64,000 nt of DNA, taken from positions 239,153-303,152 of the forward strand of contig NZ_BMZO01000006.1 of the NCBI RefSeq assembly GCF_014652835.1, read 5' to 3'. The notes below the pieces were generated by a model. That model did no database searches and had not been told where the DNA came from. It saw only the letters and a list, made by a program, of their open reading frames with translations. This DNA is from Limoniibacter endophyticus (GTDB lineage Bacteria; Pseudomonadota; Alphaproteobacteria; Rhizobiales; Rhizobiaceae). Position 1 is the stretch's first letter. Each line of letters opens with the position of its first letter. Below, in pieces: positions 8,381-16,567 of this stretch. A program made the translations under genes and the position numbers.

Positions 8381-9457
8381 TCAGGCGCTATACCCGTTGC
8401 GGCAGAGCTTTTCCAGCTCGGCGAGGCTCATTGCTTCGAGGCCGAGCGCCGGGAGCAGGTCATTGTCGGCCTTGAGATCGCGACCATAGGACGCGGAGAA
8501 AATCTCGATGCCGGATTCGTGGAGAAGGGCTGGTTTTCCGACGAGGCGACCGAGCAGTGCCGTGGGGAGCAGTCCGAATGGAACGTCTTCCAGAATGTAT
8601 CGGCTTTCGATGGTCGCGGGGCCGTTGCCACCACCGTCGCGCTCATACATCGCCTGGTTCATCTCGCTGACGCTACCCATCGGTACATGAAAGGAAAGCG
8701 AGAAATGTTCGAAGACAGTTCGCACCTTCAGGCCAAAGCTTTCGGCAATGGCGATGCGCTCCTGGTCTAGCGCTTCGATCAGACGTCCGACAGCAGGCGT
8801 TACATGGCCGGGCTGGCTCCACTCTTCACCCTTCTCCATTCGCGTCAGGTTGAGAAGTGCGATGCCCAGATGGTTCTGCGGGTTGAGATTGGAAAGCGCG
8901 ATCGCCATCATGCCGTCACGCTTGACGAATCTGTCGCCGAAAAGCTGGGTGCATAGTGCATGTGCATCATCCAGCGCGCTGTGTGGAACGGCTGCAACGT
9001 CGATCTTCTGGCGCACAGTGGCGATATGCACATGGTCGAGCGCTTTTTGCCGCCCGGTCAGCAGCGTGGTTCCCCAGACGATGATGGGAAGCCTCACGCC
9101 CCTTGCGGCCAGCAGCTTCGACAGATAGAGGGCGCCAAAGGAAGAGTGCGAGCTGATGATGACCGGCTGGCCGTCCTTCAGGAATGGCGCGGCGGCATCA
9201 AGTGCAGCCTTATGCCCATTGCCAGGCATGTTGAGGATGACAGCGTCGGCCCCCTCAACCGCTTCCTGCGCGCTTGCCGCGACGCCGACCGGCAGTTCAC
9301 ATTCGAAAAAGCCTGTCGCTTTTAACGGGGAACCCTTTCCAAGAAGCTCGGTGCGTTTGCCCGAAGGCGACCAGAGCTTTACCGCGTGTCCCTGGTTGGC
9401 GAGAAAGGCGGCGACGCCGAAAGCGTTCGAACCTGCACCGAGAATACTGACCTGCAT
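8381..9457 (-). CDS. NAD/NADP octopine/nopaline dehydrogenase family protein
   Basis: 358 residues. It begins with a Rossmann motif at the very N-terminus (VSILGAGSNAFGVAAFLA) and continues with IWGTTLLTGR and an all-alpha C-terminal domain with NPQNHLGIALLN, where the conserved His of opine dehydrogenases is expected. Members reduce the imine formed between an amino acid and a keto acid, or oxidise the opine. Divergent from the Pot-type importer operon at 9899 across a 441-bp shared upstream region, so the imported compound may be opine-like. That link is inference. Confidence 0.82.
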   Translation of the reverse strand: MQVSILGAGSNAFGVAAFLANQGHAVKLWSPSGKRTELLGKGSPLKATGFFECELPVGVAASAQEAVEGADAVILNMPGNGHKAALDAAAPFLKDGQPVIISSHSSFGALYLSKLLAARGVRLPIIVWGTTLLTGRQKALDHVHIATVRQKIDVAAVPHSALDDAHALCTQLFGDRFVKRDGMMAIALSNLNPQNHLGIALLNLTRMEKGEEWSQPGHVTPAVGRLIEALDQERIAIAESFGLKVRTVFEHFSLSFHVPMGSVSEMNQAMYERDGGGNGPATIESRYILEDVPFGLLPTALLGRLVGKPALLHESGIEIFSASYGRDLKADNDLLPALGLEAMSLAELEKLCRNGYSA

Positions 9458-9522
9458 AGTTTAGTGTTCCTTGCTTTTGTTTTTCATTGAGAGCGAGAAG
9501 AAGCTGTTTTAAGGCGCTTCGC

Positions 9523-9533
9523 GGGGGGGGGGG
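9523..9533. repeat. Homopolymeric G11 tract
   Basis: Eleven consecutive G in an intergenic position, about 66 bp upstream of the opine-dehydrogenase-like start. Such tracts are prone to slippage. Confidence 0.9.
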
Positions 9534-9781
9534 TAGACGCGACATGAAAATACCGGGTTTCGCGACCAGTATTAAAACTTGTTGCGCATAGTGCGGCGCC
9601 TGTGGAATTTTCGGAATTGCACGTGCATTCGTTAAGTGCCTTGACAATTCGGTTTCAGAGATTGATCATCCAATATACAGGATTTAAATTCCAGTATGGC
9701 GGAAGAATTTCTGCGCATCAAGATGCGGAACGTCATGAAATAAAATACCGTGATGGGGAACGCTGAAGCTGCATTTCAATA

Positions 9782-9823
9782 TTCACAAATATGAACATAT
9801 GTTCAACTTGATACACTTGTGAA
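9782..9823. promoter_or_regulatory. Nested dyads, candidate operator of the importer operon
   Basis: A perfect 14-bp palindrome TGAACATATGTTCA (9792-9805), and an outer inverted pair TTCACAA (9782-9788) and TTGTGAA (9817-9823). They lie about 75-115 bp before the binding-protein start, where a promoter and operator are expected. Confidence 0.45.
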
Positions 9824-9898
9824 TGCAAAATGTGAAATGTACAGCTTTTTGCATGAGCGTGCCGCAGGGGAATGCGGCAAGGCCAGAGGAGAAATAAA

Positions 9899-10999
9899 AT
9901 GACCAGACTGCTTATCAACCGTCGCTCGACGCTGAAGATGCTCGGCGCGGGGGCAGGTGCCTTGGCTACACCGGCGATCATTCGCCCGGCCTTCGCGCAA
10001 AGCAACGTGCTTAATGTCACCACCTACGACAAGTTCATTCCGCAGTCCTTCATCGATCAGTTCAGGAATGACACGGGCATCGAGATCCGCGTGCGCCTGA
10101 CCGACGATCAGGGCAAGCAGTACAATGCGCTGGCTGCCGAAGGGACCAGTCCCACGACCGATATCGTCACCGTTACCGGTCACCGGCTCAATCAGTTTCT
10201 CAAGTCCAATCTCATTGCCAAGCTCGATTCGGGCCGCCTGAAAAATTGGAGTAACCTGGCTCCGGCCTATAAGGATGCGCCGCAGCTTACTGTCGACGGG
10301 TCGACCTATGGTCTGCCTCTGCTTGCCGGTTTCGAAGGTCTGGTGCGCAACACCGACTATACGAAAGAGACCGATAGCTGGGCCATTATGTTCGATGAGG
10401 AGTTCAAAGGCCTGACGTCCTATATCATCAGCGACTTCCTCTCGATCACCATGCGCTATCTCGGCACGGATGGCGACTATGTCACCTACGAGAACAAGCG
10501 TGAGGAAGCTCAGAAGGCCACCAATGAAGCGCGTGATTTCCTGATCAAGCACAAGCCGCAGGTGCGCAAGTACTATGATGCAGGGTCCGAGATTCAGCAG
10601 ATGTTCGTGAACGAGGACGTCTATGTCGCCCAGGCGTGGTCTGGTCCGGCTGCAAAGCTCATCATGGACGGTCATCCTGTCGAGTTGTCGGTTCCGAAGG
10701 AAGGAACTTATGGCTTCCTTTACTCCTTCAACGTCGTCGAGAACGCACCTAACGCGGACAATGCCTATAAATTCCTCGACGCGCTTCTTGCCTCGCCGGA
10801 AATCGGTGCGGAGATGGTGCGCCAATCGGGCTTTGCCTCGACATTTGCGGGCGTCGATTCTGCGCTGACCGATCGCGAAAAAGCGGCTTCGGTTCTACCT
10901 GACGAGCAGGTGCAGCGCATCCAGTTCTTCTCGCCGGTCAATCGTGACATGAAGAATGAGATGATCGACCGCGCAACCGCCGAGATCAAGGCTGCCTGA
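9899..10999 (+). CDS. ABC solute-binding protein, PotD-like
   Basis: 366 residues from ATG 9899, chosen because AGGAGA lies 6 nt upstream; an upstream in-frame start lacks this. The N-terminus is Tat-like: an RR pair (NRRSTLKMLGAGAGALA) followed by a small-residue stretch and a likely cut after AFA near residue 30. The mature part follows the PotD/family-1 extracellular solute-binding fold. The first gene of an operon running to about 17149. The ligand is unknown; the downstream enzymes suggest an organic catabolic substrate rather than a plain polyamine. Confidence 0.85.
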   Translation: MTRLLINRRSTLKMLGAGAGALATPAIIRPAFAQSNVLNVTTYDKFIPQSFIDQFRNDTGIEIRVRLTDDQGKQYNALAAEGTSPTTDIVTVTGHRLNQFLKSNLIAKLDSGRLKNWSNLAPAYKDAPQLTVDGSTYGLPLLAGFEGLVRNTDYTKETDSWAIMFDEEFKGLTSYIISDFLSITMRYLGTDGDYVTYENKREEAQKATNEARDFLIKHKPQVRKYYDAGSEIQQMFVNEDVYVAQAWSGPAAKLIMDGHPVELSVPKEGTYGFLYSFNVVENAPNADNAYKFLDALLASPEIGAEMVRQSGFASTFAGVDSALTDREKAASVLPDEQVQRIQFFSPVNRDMKNEMIDRATAEIKAA

Positions 11000-11011
11000 T
11001 TGGGGCAGCTT

Positions 11012-11065
11012 CGGGGCCGCGCGCATACGGCCCCGTTCTCTCGACCGGGAGGGCTCGAAGGCCCT
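11012..11065 (+). promoter_or_regulatory. Tandem hairpins after the binding-protein gene
   Basis: Hairpin 1: CGGGGCCG (11012-11019) pairs with CGGCCCCG (11028-11035). Hairpin 2: GAGGGC pairs with GCCCTC (11048-11065). Both lie between the binding-protein stop and the first permease. No T-run follows, so partial attenuation or 3' protection of the upstream mRNA is more likely than full termination. Confidence 0.5.
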
Positions 11066-11099
11066 CTGCATTTTGGGATGAGACGCGGAAATCACTTCC

Positions 11100-12086
11100 A
11101 TGACAGATGAAAGTCTGACGACCCACTCCGCCGCGAAGAGCGTGGCTGCGCCACGATATTCCGGTTGGATCGGTAGCATCGTCAACGCCCGCCTCTATCG
11201 GTACACGATCGGCTTTCTGGCGGAAAATCCAAAGGCAAGACTGATCCTCTTGTTGAGCTTTCCGCTGTTCTGGATGGTTGCGTTGCATATTGGTCCGATC
11301 TACCAGATGGCCAAGATCAGCTTCCTGCAGCAATATCCGTTGATCAACGATGCGGAGCCGAGCTACACGCTGGCCAATTACAAGCTCTTCTTCCAGGAGA
11401 GCCTCTATTTCACGCCCTTCCTGCGCAGCTTGGTATTCGCCTTCTGTGTAACTTTGGCAACCTTGATCGTCGTCTACCCGGTTGCCTATTATGTTGCGAA
11501 AGTCGTGCAGCCGAAAAATCGCACGAAGGCGCTGCTTCTGTTGCTGGTGCCGTTTTGGGCGGGCGAACTGATCCGCACATTTTCGGTCATCATGTTGCTT
11601 GCCAATCGCGGCGCAGTGAACGTGCTCTTGCGTGAGCTCGGCATCATCGATCGCCCGATCCCGCTTCTCTACAATTATTTCTCCCTGAGCTTCGGCGTCA
11701 TCTACCTGATCGCCCTCTACATGCTCCTGCCGCTCTATTCGGCGATCGAGAAAATACCGAATTCGCTTGTCGATGCTGCTGCCGACCTGGGGGCGGGGCC
11801 GTTTACACGTTTCCGCCGCGTGATCCTGCCGTTGTCGAAAGATGGCATTGTATCCGGGTGCTCGCTTGTCTTCCTCACCTCGGTCGGCGTCTTCGCCTCC
11901 CCGCTGCTCCTGGGTGGTCCCAATACGGTGATCTTCCCGGAGATCATTTCTTCCTTCTTCCACGGCGCCTCCGACAAATGGCCCGTTGGCGCTGCCTTCT
12001 CGATGATCATGCTGGTTGCCGCGCTTTCGATCGCCGGTCTGTTCATGCGCATCGTCGGTGGCGGTCGTTCCACGAGGTTCATGTGA
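11100..12086 (+). CDS. ABC permease, PotB-like
   Basis: 328 residues. About 50 polar residues lead into a first membrane segment (LILLLSFPLFWMVALHIGP), and five more segments follow. The EAA loop NSLVDAAADLGAGPFTRF lies near residue 220. It shares one base with the next permease (TGATG), so translation is coupled. Belongs to the spermidine/putrescine-type importer class with the PotC-like partner and the ATPase at 12883. Confidence 0.87.
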   Translation: MTDESLTTHSAAKSVAAPRYSGWIGSIVNARLYRYTIGFLAENPKARLILLLSFPLFWMVALHIGPIYQMAKISFLQQYPLINDAEPSYTLANYKLFFQESLYFTPFLRSLVFAFCVTLATLIVVYPVAYYVAKVVQPKNRTKALLLLLVPFWAGELIRTFSVIMLLANRGAVNVLLRELGIIDRPIPLLYNYFSLSFGVIYLIALYMLLPLYSAIEKIPNSLVDAAADLGAGPFTRFRRVILPLSKDGIVSGCSLVFLTSVGVFASPLLLGGPNTVIFPEIISSFFHGASDKWPVGAAFSMIMLVAALSIAGLFMRIVGGGRSTRFM

Positions 12087-12877
12087 TGCGAAGCCCCTTC
12101 AACGACCTTCCGAAGACAGCGCTCAGCGCATCCTACTGGCTCTTTGTCGTCTATCTCATGTTGCCGCTGTCGCTGATGATGGCCATGAGCTTCAAGGATG
12201 GCAACTTCATCGCCTTCCCAATCGGCAACTATACGCTCTCCTGGTACCAACAGGTGGTGCAGGACCAGCAATTTCTCTCCGCTGTCGGCTATACCGTCCT
12301 GATCGCGCTCGCGGTTACCCTGATCGCCACTGTCATTGGCGTCTGGATCGCACTGGTCATCGCCAATGATGCCATGCCGGCCAAGGGCGTGCTTTTTGCA
12401 CTTGCCTGCCTGCCTGCCGTCGTTCCAGGCATGATCTCGGCGATTTCGCTGCGCCTCTTCGTCAGTTCCATCGACATGCCGACAGGAACCAACGCGATCA
12501 TCCTGGGTCACGTGGTGCATGCTGTGCCATTCGTCGTCATTATGGTGTTGACGCGGTTGCGCTCCATGCCGAACAATCTCGTCGATGCGGCACGAGATCT
12601 CGGCGCCGACAATTTCATTGCCTTCATCCGCGTGACGCTGCCCTTCCTCGGGCCGGCGCTCGTCGGCGGCATGATCTTCTGCGCGCTCACCAGCGTCGAT
12701 GATTTCGTCCGTACCTTCTTCCTCGGCGGCTACCAGCCAACCTTGCCTATGCTGATCTTCGCCAAGGTCCAGGGCGGCATGTCTCCGGAAATCAACGCCA
12801 TGGCAACGCTCGTCCTCATCGTGACCTCCGCAGTAGGGCTTTATGCCGAACGCCTCACGCGTCGTTCAAGGAAATAA
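12086..12877 (+). CDS. ABC permease, PotC-like
   Basis: 263 residues from ATG 12086, which overlaps the preceding TGA; the frame is open further upstream but only inside the PotB-like gene. Six hydrophobic segments, with the first at about residues 15-38. The EAA loop is NNLVDAARDLGADNF. The sequence ADNF-IAFIRVTLPFLGPAL is typical of PotC. Length normal. Confidence 0.87.
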   Translation: MRSPFNDLPKTALSASYWLFVVYLMLPLSLMMAMSFKDGNFIAFPIGNYTLSWYQQVVQDQQFLSAVGYTVLIALAVTLIATVIGVWIALVIANDAMPAKGVLFALACLPAVVPGMISAISLRLFVSSIDMPTGTNAIILGHVVHAVPFVVIMVLTRLRSMPNNLVDAARDLGADNFIAFIRVTLPFLGPALVGGMIFCALTSVDDFVRTFFLGGYQPTLPMLIFAKVQGGMSPEINAMATLVLIVTSAVGLYAERLTRRSRK

Positions 12878-12882
12878 GAACC

Positions 12883-13953
12883 ATGCAACCCGTCGTCCAT
12901 TTCCAGAAAATCACCAAGAAATACGGCTCGGCTATTGCAGTCGACAATCTCGATCTCGAAGTAGGGCAGGGTCAGTTCGTCACGCTGCTCGGTCCTTCGG
13001 GATGCGGCAAGTCCACGACGCTGCGCATGCTGGGGGGCTTCGAGACACCGACCTCCGGCGCGATCCAGCTTGACGGGAGGGACATTACTCACCTGCCGCC
13101 GAACAGGCGAAATGTGAATATTGTTTTCCAGGACTACGCGCTCTTCCCGCATCTGAGCGTTGCAAAGAACATTGCTTTCGGTCTCGAGTTGAAGGGCATG
13201 GCTTCAGCCAATATCCATAAGCGTACATCCGAACTTCTTTCGCTGGTGCAGCTTCAGGCTTTCGGCGACCGTATGCCGGCACAGCTTTCAGGCGGTCAAC
13301 GCCAGCGCGTCGCCTTGATGCGTGCTCTTGCTCCCGACCCCGACGTCCTGCTGCTCGACGAGCCGCTTTCGGCGCTGGATGCGAAGCTGCGCCAGCAGAT
13401 GCAGATCGAGTTGAAATCGATCCAGCGCACCACCGGCAAGACTTTTATCTTTGTCACCCATGACCAGGAAGAAGCTTTGACCATGTCCGACGTCATCGTC
13501 GTGATGAATGAGGGGCGCATCGAGCAGATGGGCGATCCGCACACGCTCTATGCACGGCCGAAAAGCCGTTTCGTGGCGAATTTCATCGGAGAGAGCAATT
13601 TCATCGAGGGCGTGGTTGCGGGTGTCGAAGGCGACACCGTTATCGTTGAATGGAACGGCAAGAAGGTGAAGGCCGTGCACACTGGCGAAGCGCCCGCGGG
13701 GGGGCAGAAGGTTACGGTGGCCGTGCGCCCCGAGGCCATCCGCTGCTATGACGCTTCCACAGATGCCATCTCCACCTTGCCGGGGCATGTTTCCCATAGG
13801 CTCTTCAAGGGCAATCACACGACTCTGACCATAACGCTTGAAGATGGATCCGACCTCTACGCTCAGATCGATCCGGTGACGCTGTCGAGCCTCGATGGCG
13901 ATCATGTCAATGTCGGCTGGCGCGCGACCGATGCCGTCGTGCTCGCTCGTTAA
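12883..13953 (+). CDS. ABC transporter ATPase, PotA-like
   Basis: 356 residues. Walker A GPSGCGKST near residue 39, Q-loop VFQDYALFPH, signature LSGGQRQR near 135, Walker B LLLDEPLSALD, H-loop THDQEEAL, and a C-terminal TOBE-type domain from about 240 (GESNFIEG, AVRPEAIRC). It lies 5 bp after the PotC-like gene and powers that importer. Confidence 0.9.
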   Translation: MQPVVHFQKITKKYGSAIAVDNLDLEVGQGQFVTLLGPSGCGKSTTLRMLGGFETPTSGAIQLDGRDITHLPPNRRNVNIVFQDYALFPHLSVAKNIAFGLELKGMASANIHKRTSELLSLVQLQAFGDRMPAQLSGGQRQRVALMRALAPDPDVLLLDEPLSALDAKLRQQMQIELKSIQRTTGKTFIFVTHDQEEALTMSDVIVVMNEGRIEQMGDPHTLYARPKSRFVANFIGESNFIEGVVAGVEGDTVIVEWNGKKVKAVHTGEAPAGGQKVTVAVRPEAIRCYDASTDAISTLPGHVSHRLFKGNHTTLTITLEDGSDLYAQIDPVTLSSLDGDHVNVGWRATDAVVLAR

Positions 13954-13989
13954 GTTTACAGGCCGCAAGGTCAAGAAATCAGGTGTAAC

Positions 13990-15450
13990 ATGACCACGTC
14001 AGAGAAACTGGAAATCCTCAACCAGCGCGTTCGCCAGGATCTCCAATATCTCAACTTCCCTCCGGCCAACTGGGTCGCTCCGACCAGTCACGCATCCGGC
14101 AGGCCGGTCAGCGATGTCGTCATCATTGGCGGCGGTATGTGTGGCCTCGCCGCCTGGTTCGGGTTGCGTCGCGCCGGCATAGCCAATATGCGCATTCTCG
14201 ACCGCTCTGCGGCGGGCAAGGAAGGGCCCTGGGTTACGTACGCCCGGATGGAAACGCTGCGTTCGCCGAAAACGCTGACCGGACCGGCCATGGGGATGGC
14301 GTCGCTCACGTTTCGCGCCTGGTACACGACGCAGTTCGGCGAGGAGGCCTGGGAGGAGCTTTATCGAATCCCCAGGCCGATGTGGATGGATTACCTGACA
14401 TGGTATCGTCAGGTCATGCAGATCCCTGTGGAGAATGGCGTCCACGTCACGCGGGTCATCCCGCTGGAGGACGGTCTGCTTGAACTGGAGATCGATGGCG
14501 GGATCGCGGAACCGATCCTGACGCGCAAAGTCGTCATGGCAACGGGTCGCGACGGCATGGGCGCGCCTGAAATTCCCGATTTCATCAAGCACTTGCCTCG
14601 CCATGAGACCTGGGCGCATTCTGCCGATACGGTTGATTTCGACAAGCTCAAGGGTAAGCGCATTGTCGTCATCGGCGTTGGCGCTTCGGCTGTGGATAAC
14701 GCCGCCGAAGCGTTGGAACATGGTGCGGCGGAAGTACGTATGCTCATTCGTCGAAAAGAGATGCCGACCATCAACAAGCTGATGGGTATCGGCTCTTATG
14801 GGGTGACCGCCGGCTTCCCGATGATCGACCCGCAATGGCGCTGGCGGATGATGAACTATTCCGTGCGCCAGCAGACGCCCGCGCCGCACGGCTCGACCTT
14901 GCGCGTCAGCCGCCATTCCAACGCCTATTTCCATTTCAACTGCGGTATTCAGTCGATGGAAAAGCAGGGTGACGAGATCGTCATAACGACGGTAACGGGC
15001 CGTATCTTCCGCACTGATTTCGTCATGCTTGGTACCGGCTTTACCATCGACCCGGTATTGCGCGAGGAACTTGCGCCTTTCCAGGACAAGATCGCGTGCT
15101 GGGAAGACCGCTTCACGCCGCCGGAAGACGAGACCAATCCGGGGCTAGGACGCTTTCCCTGGCTCGCAGATGATTTCTCCTTCACCGAAAAGGTTGAGGG
15201 TATGGCTCCGTGGCTCAAGAATATTCATTGCTTCAACTATGGCGCGACCATGAGCCTGGGCAAGGTCAGTGGCGACATTCCGGCGATTTCGGAAGGCGCG
15301 CAATGGTTGGCACGCGGCATTGCCGGGCGTCTGTTTATCTATGACATCGACCATCATTGGCAGGAGCTTCTTGCCTATGCGAAGCCCGAACTTGACGGCT
15401 CGGAATGGACGGATGCCGACGCTGTCCAGCCAAATAAAGAAACGGTCTGA
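13990..15450 (+). CDS. Flavin-dependent NAD(P)H monooxygenase-like protein
   Basis: 486 residues. The FAD Rossmann motif VIIGGGMCGLAAWFGL is near residue 45. A second dinucleotide motif IVVIGVGASAVDNAAEAL is near residue 225 for NAD(P)H. A segment WAHSADTVDFDKLKGKR lies just before it, corresponding to the FxGxxxHS-type linker of flavin-containing monooxygenases, although the leading F-G pair is not well preserved. A C-terminal ATG motif-like segment is VMLGTGFTIDP. It probably hydroxylates or oxygenates the imported compound. It follows the ATPase after 36 bp and continues into the isomerase-like gene after 12 bp. Confidence 0.8.
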   Translation: MTTSEKLEILNQRVRQDLQYLNFPPANWVAPTSHASGRPVSDVVIIGGGMCGLAAWFGLRRAGIANMRILDRSAAGKEGPWVTYARMETLRSPKTLTGPAMGMASLTFRAWYTTQFGEEAWEELYRIPRPMWMDYLTWYRQVMQIPVENGVHVTRVIPLEDGLLELEIDGGIAEPILTRKVVMATGRDGMGAPEIPDFIKHLPRHETWAHSADTVDFDKLKGKRIVVIGVGASAVDNAAEALEHGAAEVRMLIRRKEMPTINKLMGIGSYGVTAGFPMIDPQWRWRMMNYSVRQQTPAPHGSTLRVSRHSNAYFHFNCGIQSMEKQGDEIVITTVTGRIFRTDFVMLGTGFTIDPVLREELAPFQDKIACWEDRFTPPEDETNPGLGRFPWLADDFSFTEKVEGMAPWLKNIHCFNYGATMSLGKVSGDIPAISEGAQWLARGIAGRLFIYDIDHHWQELLAYAKPELDGSEWTDADAVQPNKETV

Positions 15451-15462
15451 GGAACCCAGAAC

Positions 15463-16062
15463 ATGGCGAAGAAGAAAGTCTATTATTACCACGCATTATC
15501 TTCGCCATGGGCCTACCTTGGCTGGCCGAAATTCAAGGCGTTGATCGAGAAGCACGATCTTGATGTTGTCGTGCGTCCCACGCGCATCGTCCCTGACAAT
15601 GGCGGCGTCCCCCTCCGTTCGCGTCCGCAGCCCCGTCAGGATTATCATGCCGTCGAGCTCGACCGTTGGCGTAAGCGCCTGAACATGCCGCTTGTCCTGA
15701 AACCGGCGCATTATCCGACCAATAACGAGTTCTCCGCGCGCATGGTGATTGCAGCCGACAAGCTCGGCCTGCCGGCGCTGGAGCTTTCTCACGCGCTTCT
15801 ACATGCATTGTGGAGCGAGGAACTCGACGTGACATTGCCGGAGGTTCGCATCGAGGTTGCCAATCGCCTTGGCCTCGATGGCGCCAAACTGCAGGCGATG
15901 GAGGAAGATCCCGACATCGTTCAGGCCTGGCATGACAGCCATGCCGAAGCCACGGCGCGCGGCGTGTTCGGTACGCCAACCTGGATTTATGAAGACGTCC
16001 TCTATTGGGGGCAGGACCGGCTCGACTTCCTCGACGAAGCATTGTCGGCGAAGGGGGCTTGA
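15463..16062 (+). CDS. 2-hydroxychromene-2-carboxylate isomerase/DsbA-fold family protein
   Basis: 199 residues with a thioredoxin-like fold carrying the kappa-GST/HCCA-isomerase pattern. SSPWAYLG near residue 13 places a Ser where thioredoxins have Cys; NNEFSARM lies mid-protein, and the cis-Pro segment GVFGTPTWIYE is near 165. The protein contains no cysteine, so it cannot be a thiol oxidoreductase; a glutathione-assisted isomerase or transferase is more likely. Gaps to both neighbours are 12 bp or less, so it belongs to the same pathway as the monooxygenase. Confidence 0.78.
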   Translation: MAKKKVYYYHALSSPWAYLGWPKFKALIEKHDLDVVVRPTRIVPDNGGVPLRSRPQPRQDYHAVELDRWRKRLNMPLVLKPAHYPTNNEFSARMVIAADKLGLPALELSHALLHALWSEELDVTLPEVRIEVANRLGLDGAKLQAMEEDPDIVQAWHDSHAEATARGVFGTPTWIYEDVLYWGQDRLDFLDEALSAKGA

Positions 16063-16065
16063 TCA

Positions 16066-16566
16066 ATGGCTGATACGCAAACCGATGTGATCGACGAAGT
16101 CCTTGGACTTAAGCCCGGTTCCGCGCTGATGGCTCTGCGGGAGAAGCGCGAGAAGATCAAGCATTTGACGCAAACGAGCTACAAGGCAGCGCTTCTACCG
16201 AAAGAACCGCGCAATTTCTCCTACGCGTTGCGTGCCGCGCTGGCCGCTCGCATGGCAGCACTCTGGAACACGCAAGAGCTCGTCTCGCATTACCAGGCGC
16301 TGCTCGATAGTCACGGAGGGGCGGATGCGGTGCGCCCGGTTGCCGACAAGAGTTTCGACGGTGGAGATGATGCGCGGCTGCGCGCCATCCTCGCGCATGT
16401 CGATCTGGTCACGCGGCAGCCCAGGGCAGCAACACGCGAGAATATCGACAAGCTTTATGTCGTGGGTCTCGATGACCGTGACATCGTCACGCTCGCCGGG
16501 ATCATCGCCTATGTGAATTACCAGATTCTGGTCGTTGCGGGCCTGCGTATGCTGAGGGATCATTGA
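16066..16566 (+). CDS. CMD-domain protein, resembles the Avi_7170 family
   Basis: 166 residues. The N-terminal DVIDEVLGLKPGSALMALRE and the layout match what I recall of the Avi_7170-type subfamily of carboxymuconolactone-decarboxylase-like proteins. It has no cysteine at all, so it lacks the CxxC redox centre of AhpD. It lies 3 bp after the DsbA-fold gene and 1 bp before the AhpD-like partner, suggesting a paired complex. Family assignment is from memory and unverified; catalytic role unknown. Confidence 0.7.
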   Translation: MADTQTDVIDEVLGLKPGSALMALREKREKIKHLTQTSYKAALLPKEPRNFSYALRAALAARMAALWNTQELVSHYQALLDSHGGADAVRPVADKSFDGGDDARLRAILAHVDLVTRQPRAATRENIDKLYVVGLDDRDIVTLAGIIAYVNYQILVVAGLRMLRDH

Positions 16567-16567
16567 T

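Larger units (their letters stand above)
9458..9898. promoter_or_regulatory. Divergent regulatory region with several palindromes
   Basis: 441 bp with no convincing gene. It contains an 11-G run (9523-9533), the 10-bp palindrome TGCACGTGCA (9618-9627), a TTGACA at 9641-9646 with a weak GATCAT 17 bp later, and the nested dyads at 9782-9823. The last 100 bp are notably AT-rich. It presumably drives both the opine-dehydrogenase-like gene and the importer operon. A 14-codon frame at 9852-9896 ends 2 nt before the importer start but has no good ribosome site. Confidence 0.55.
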
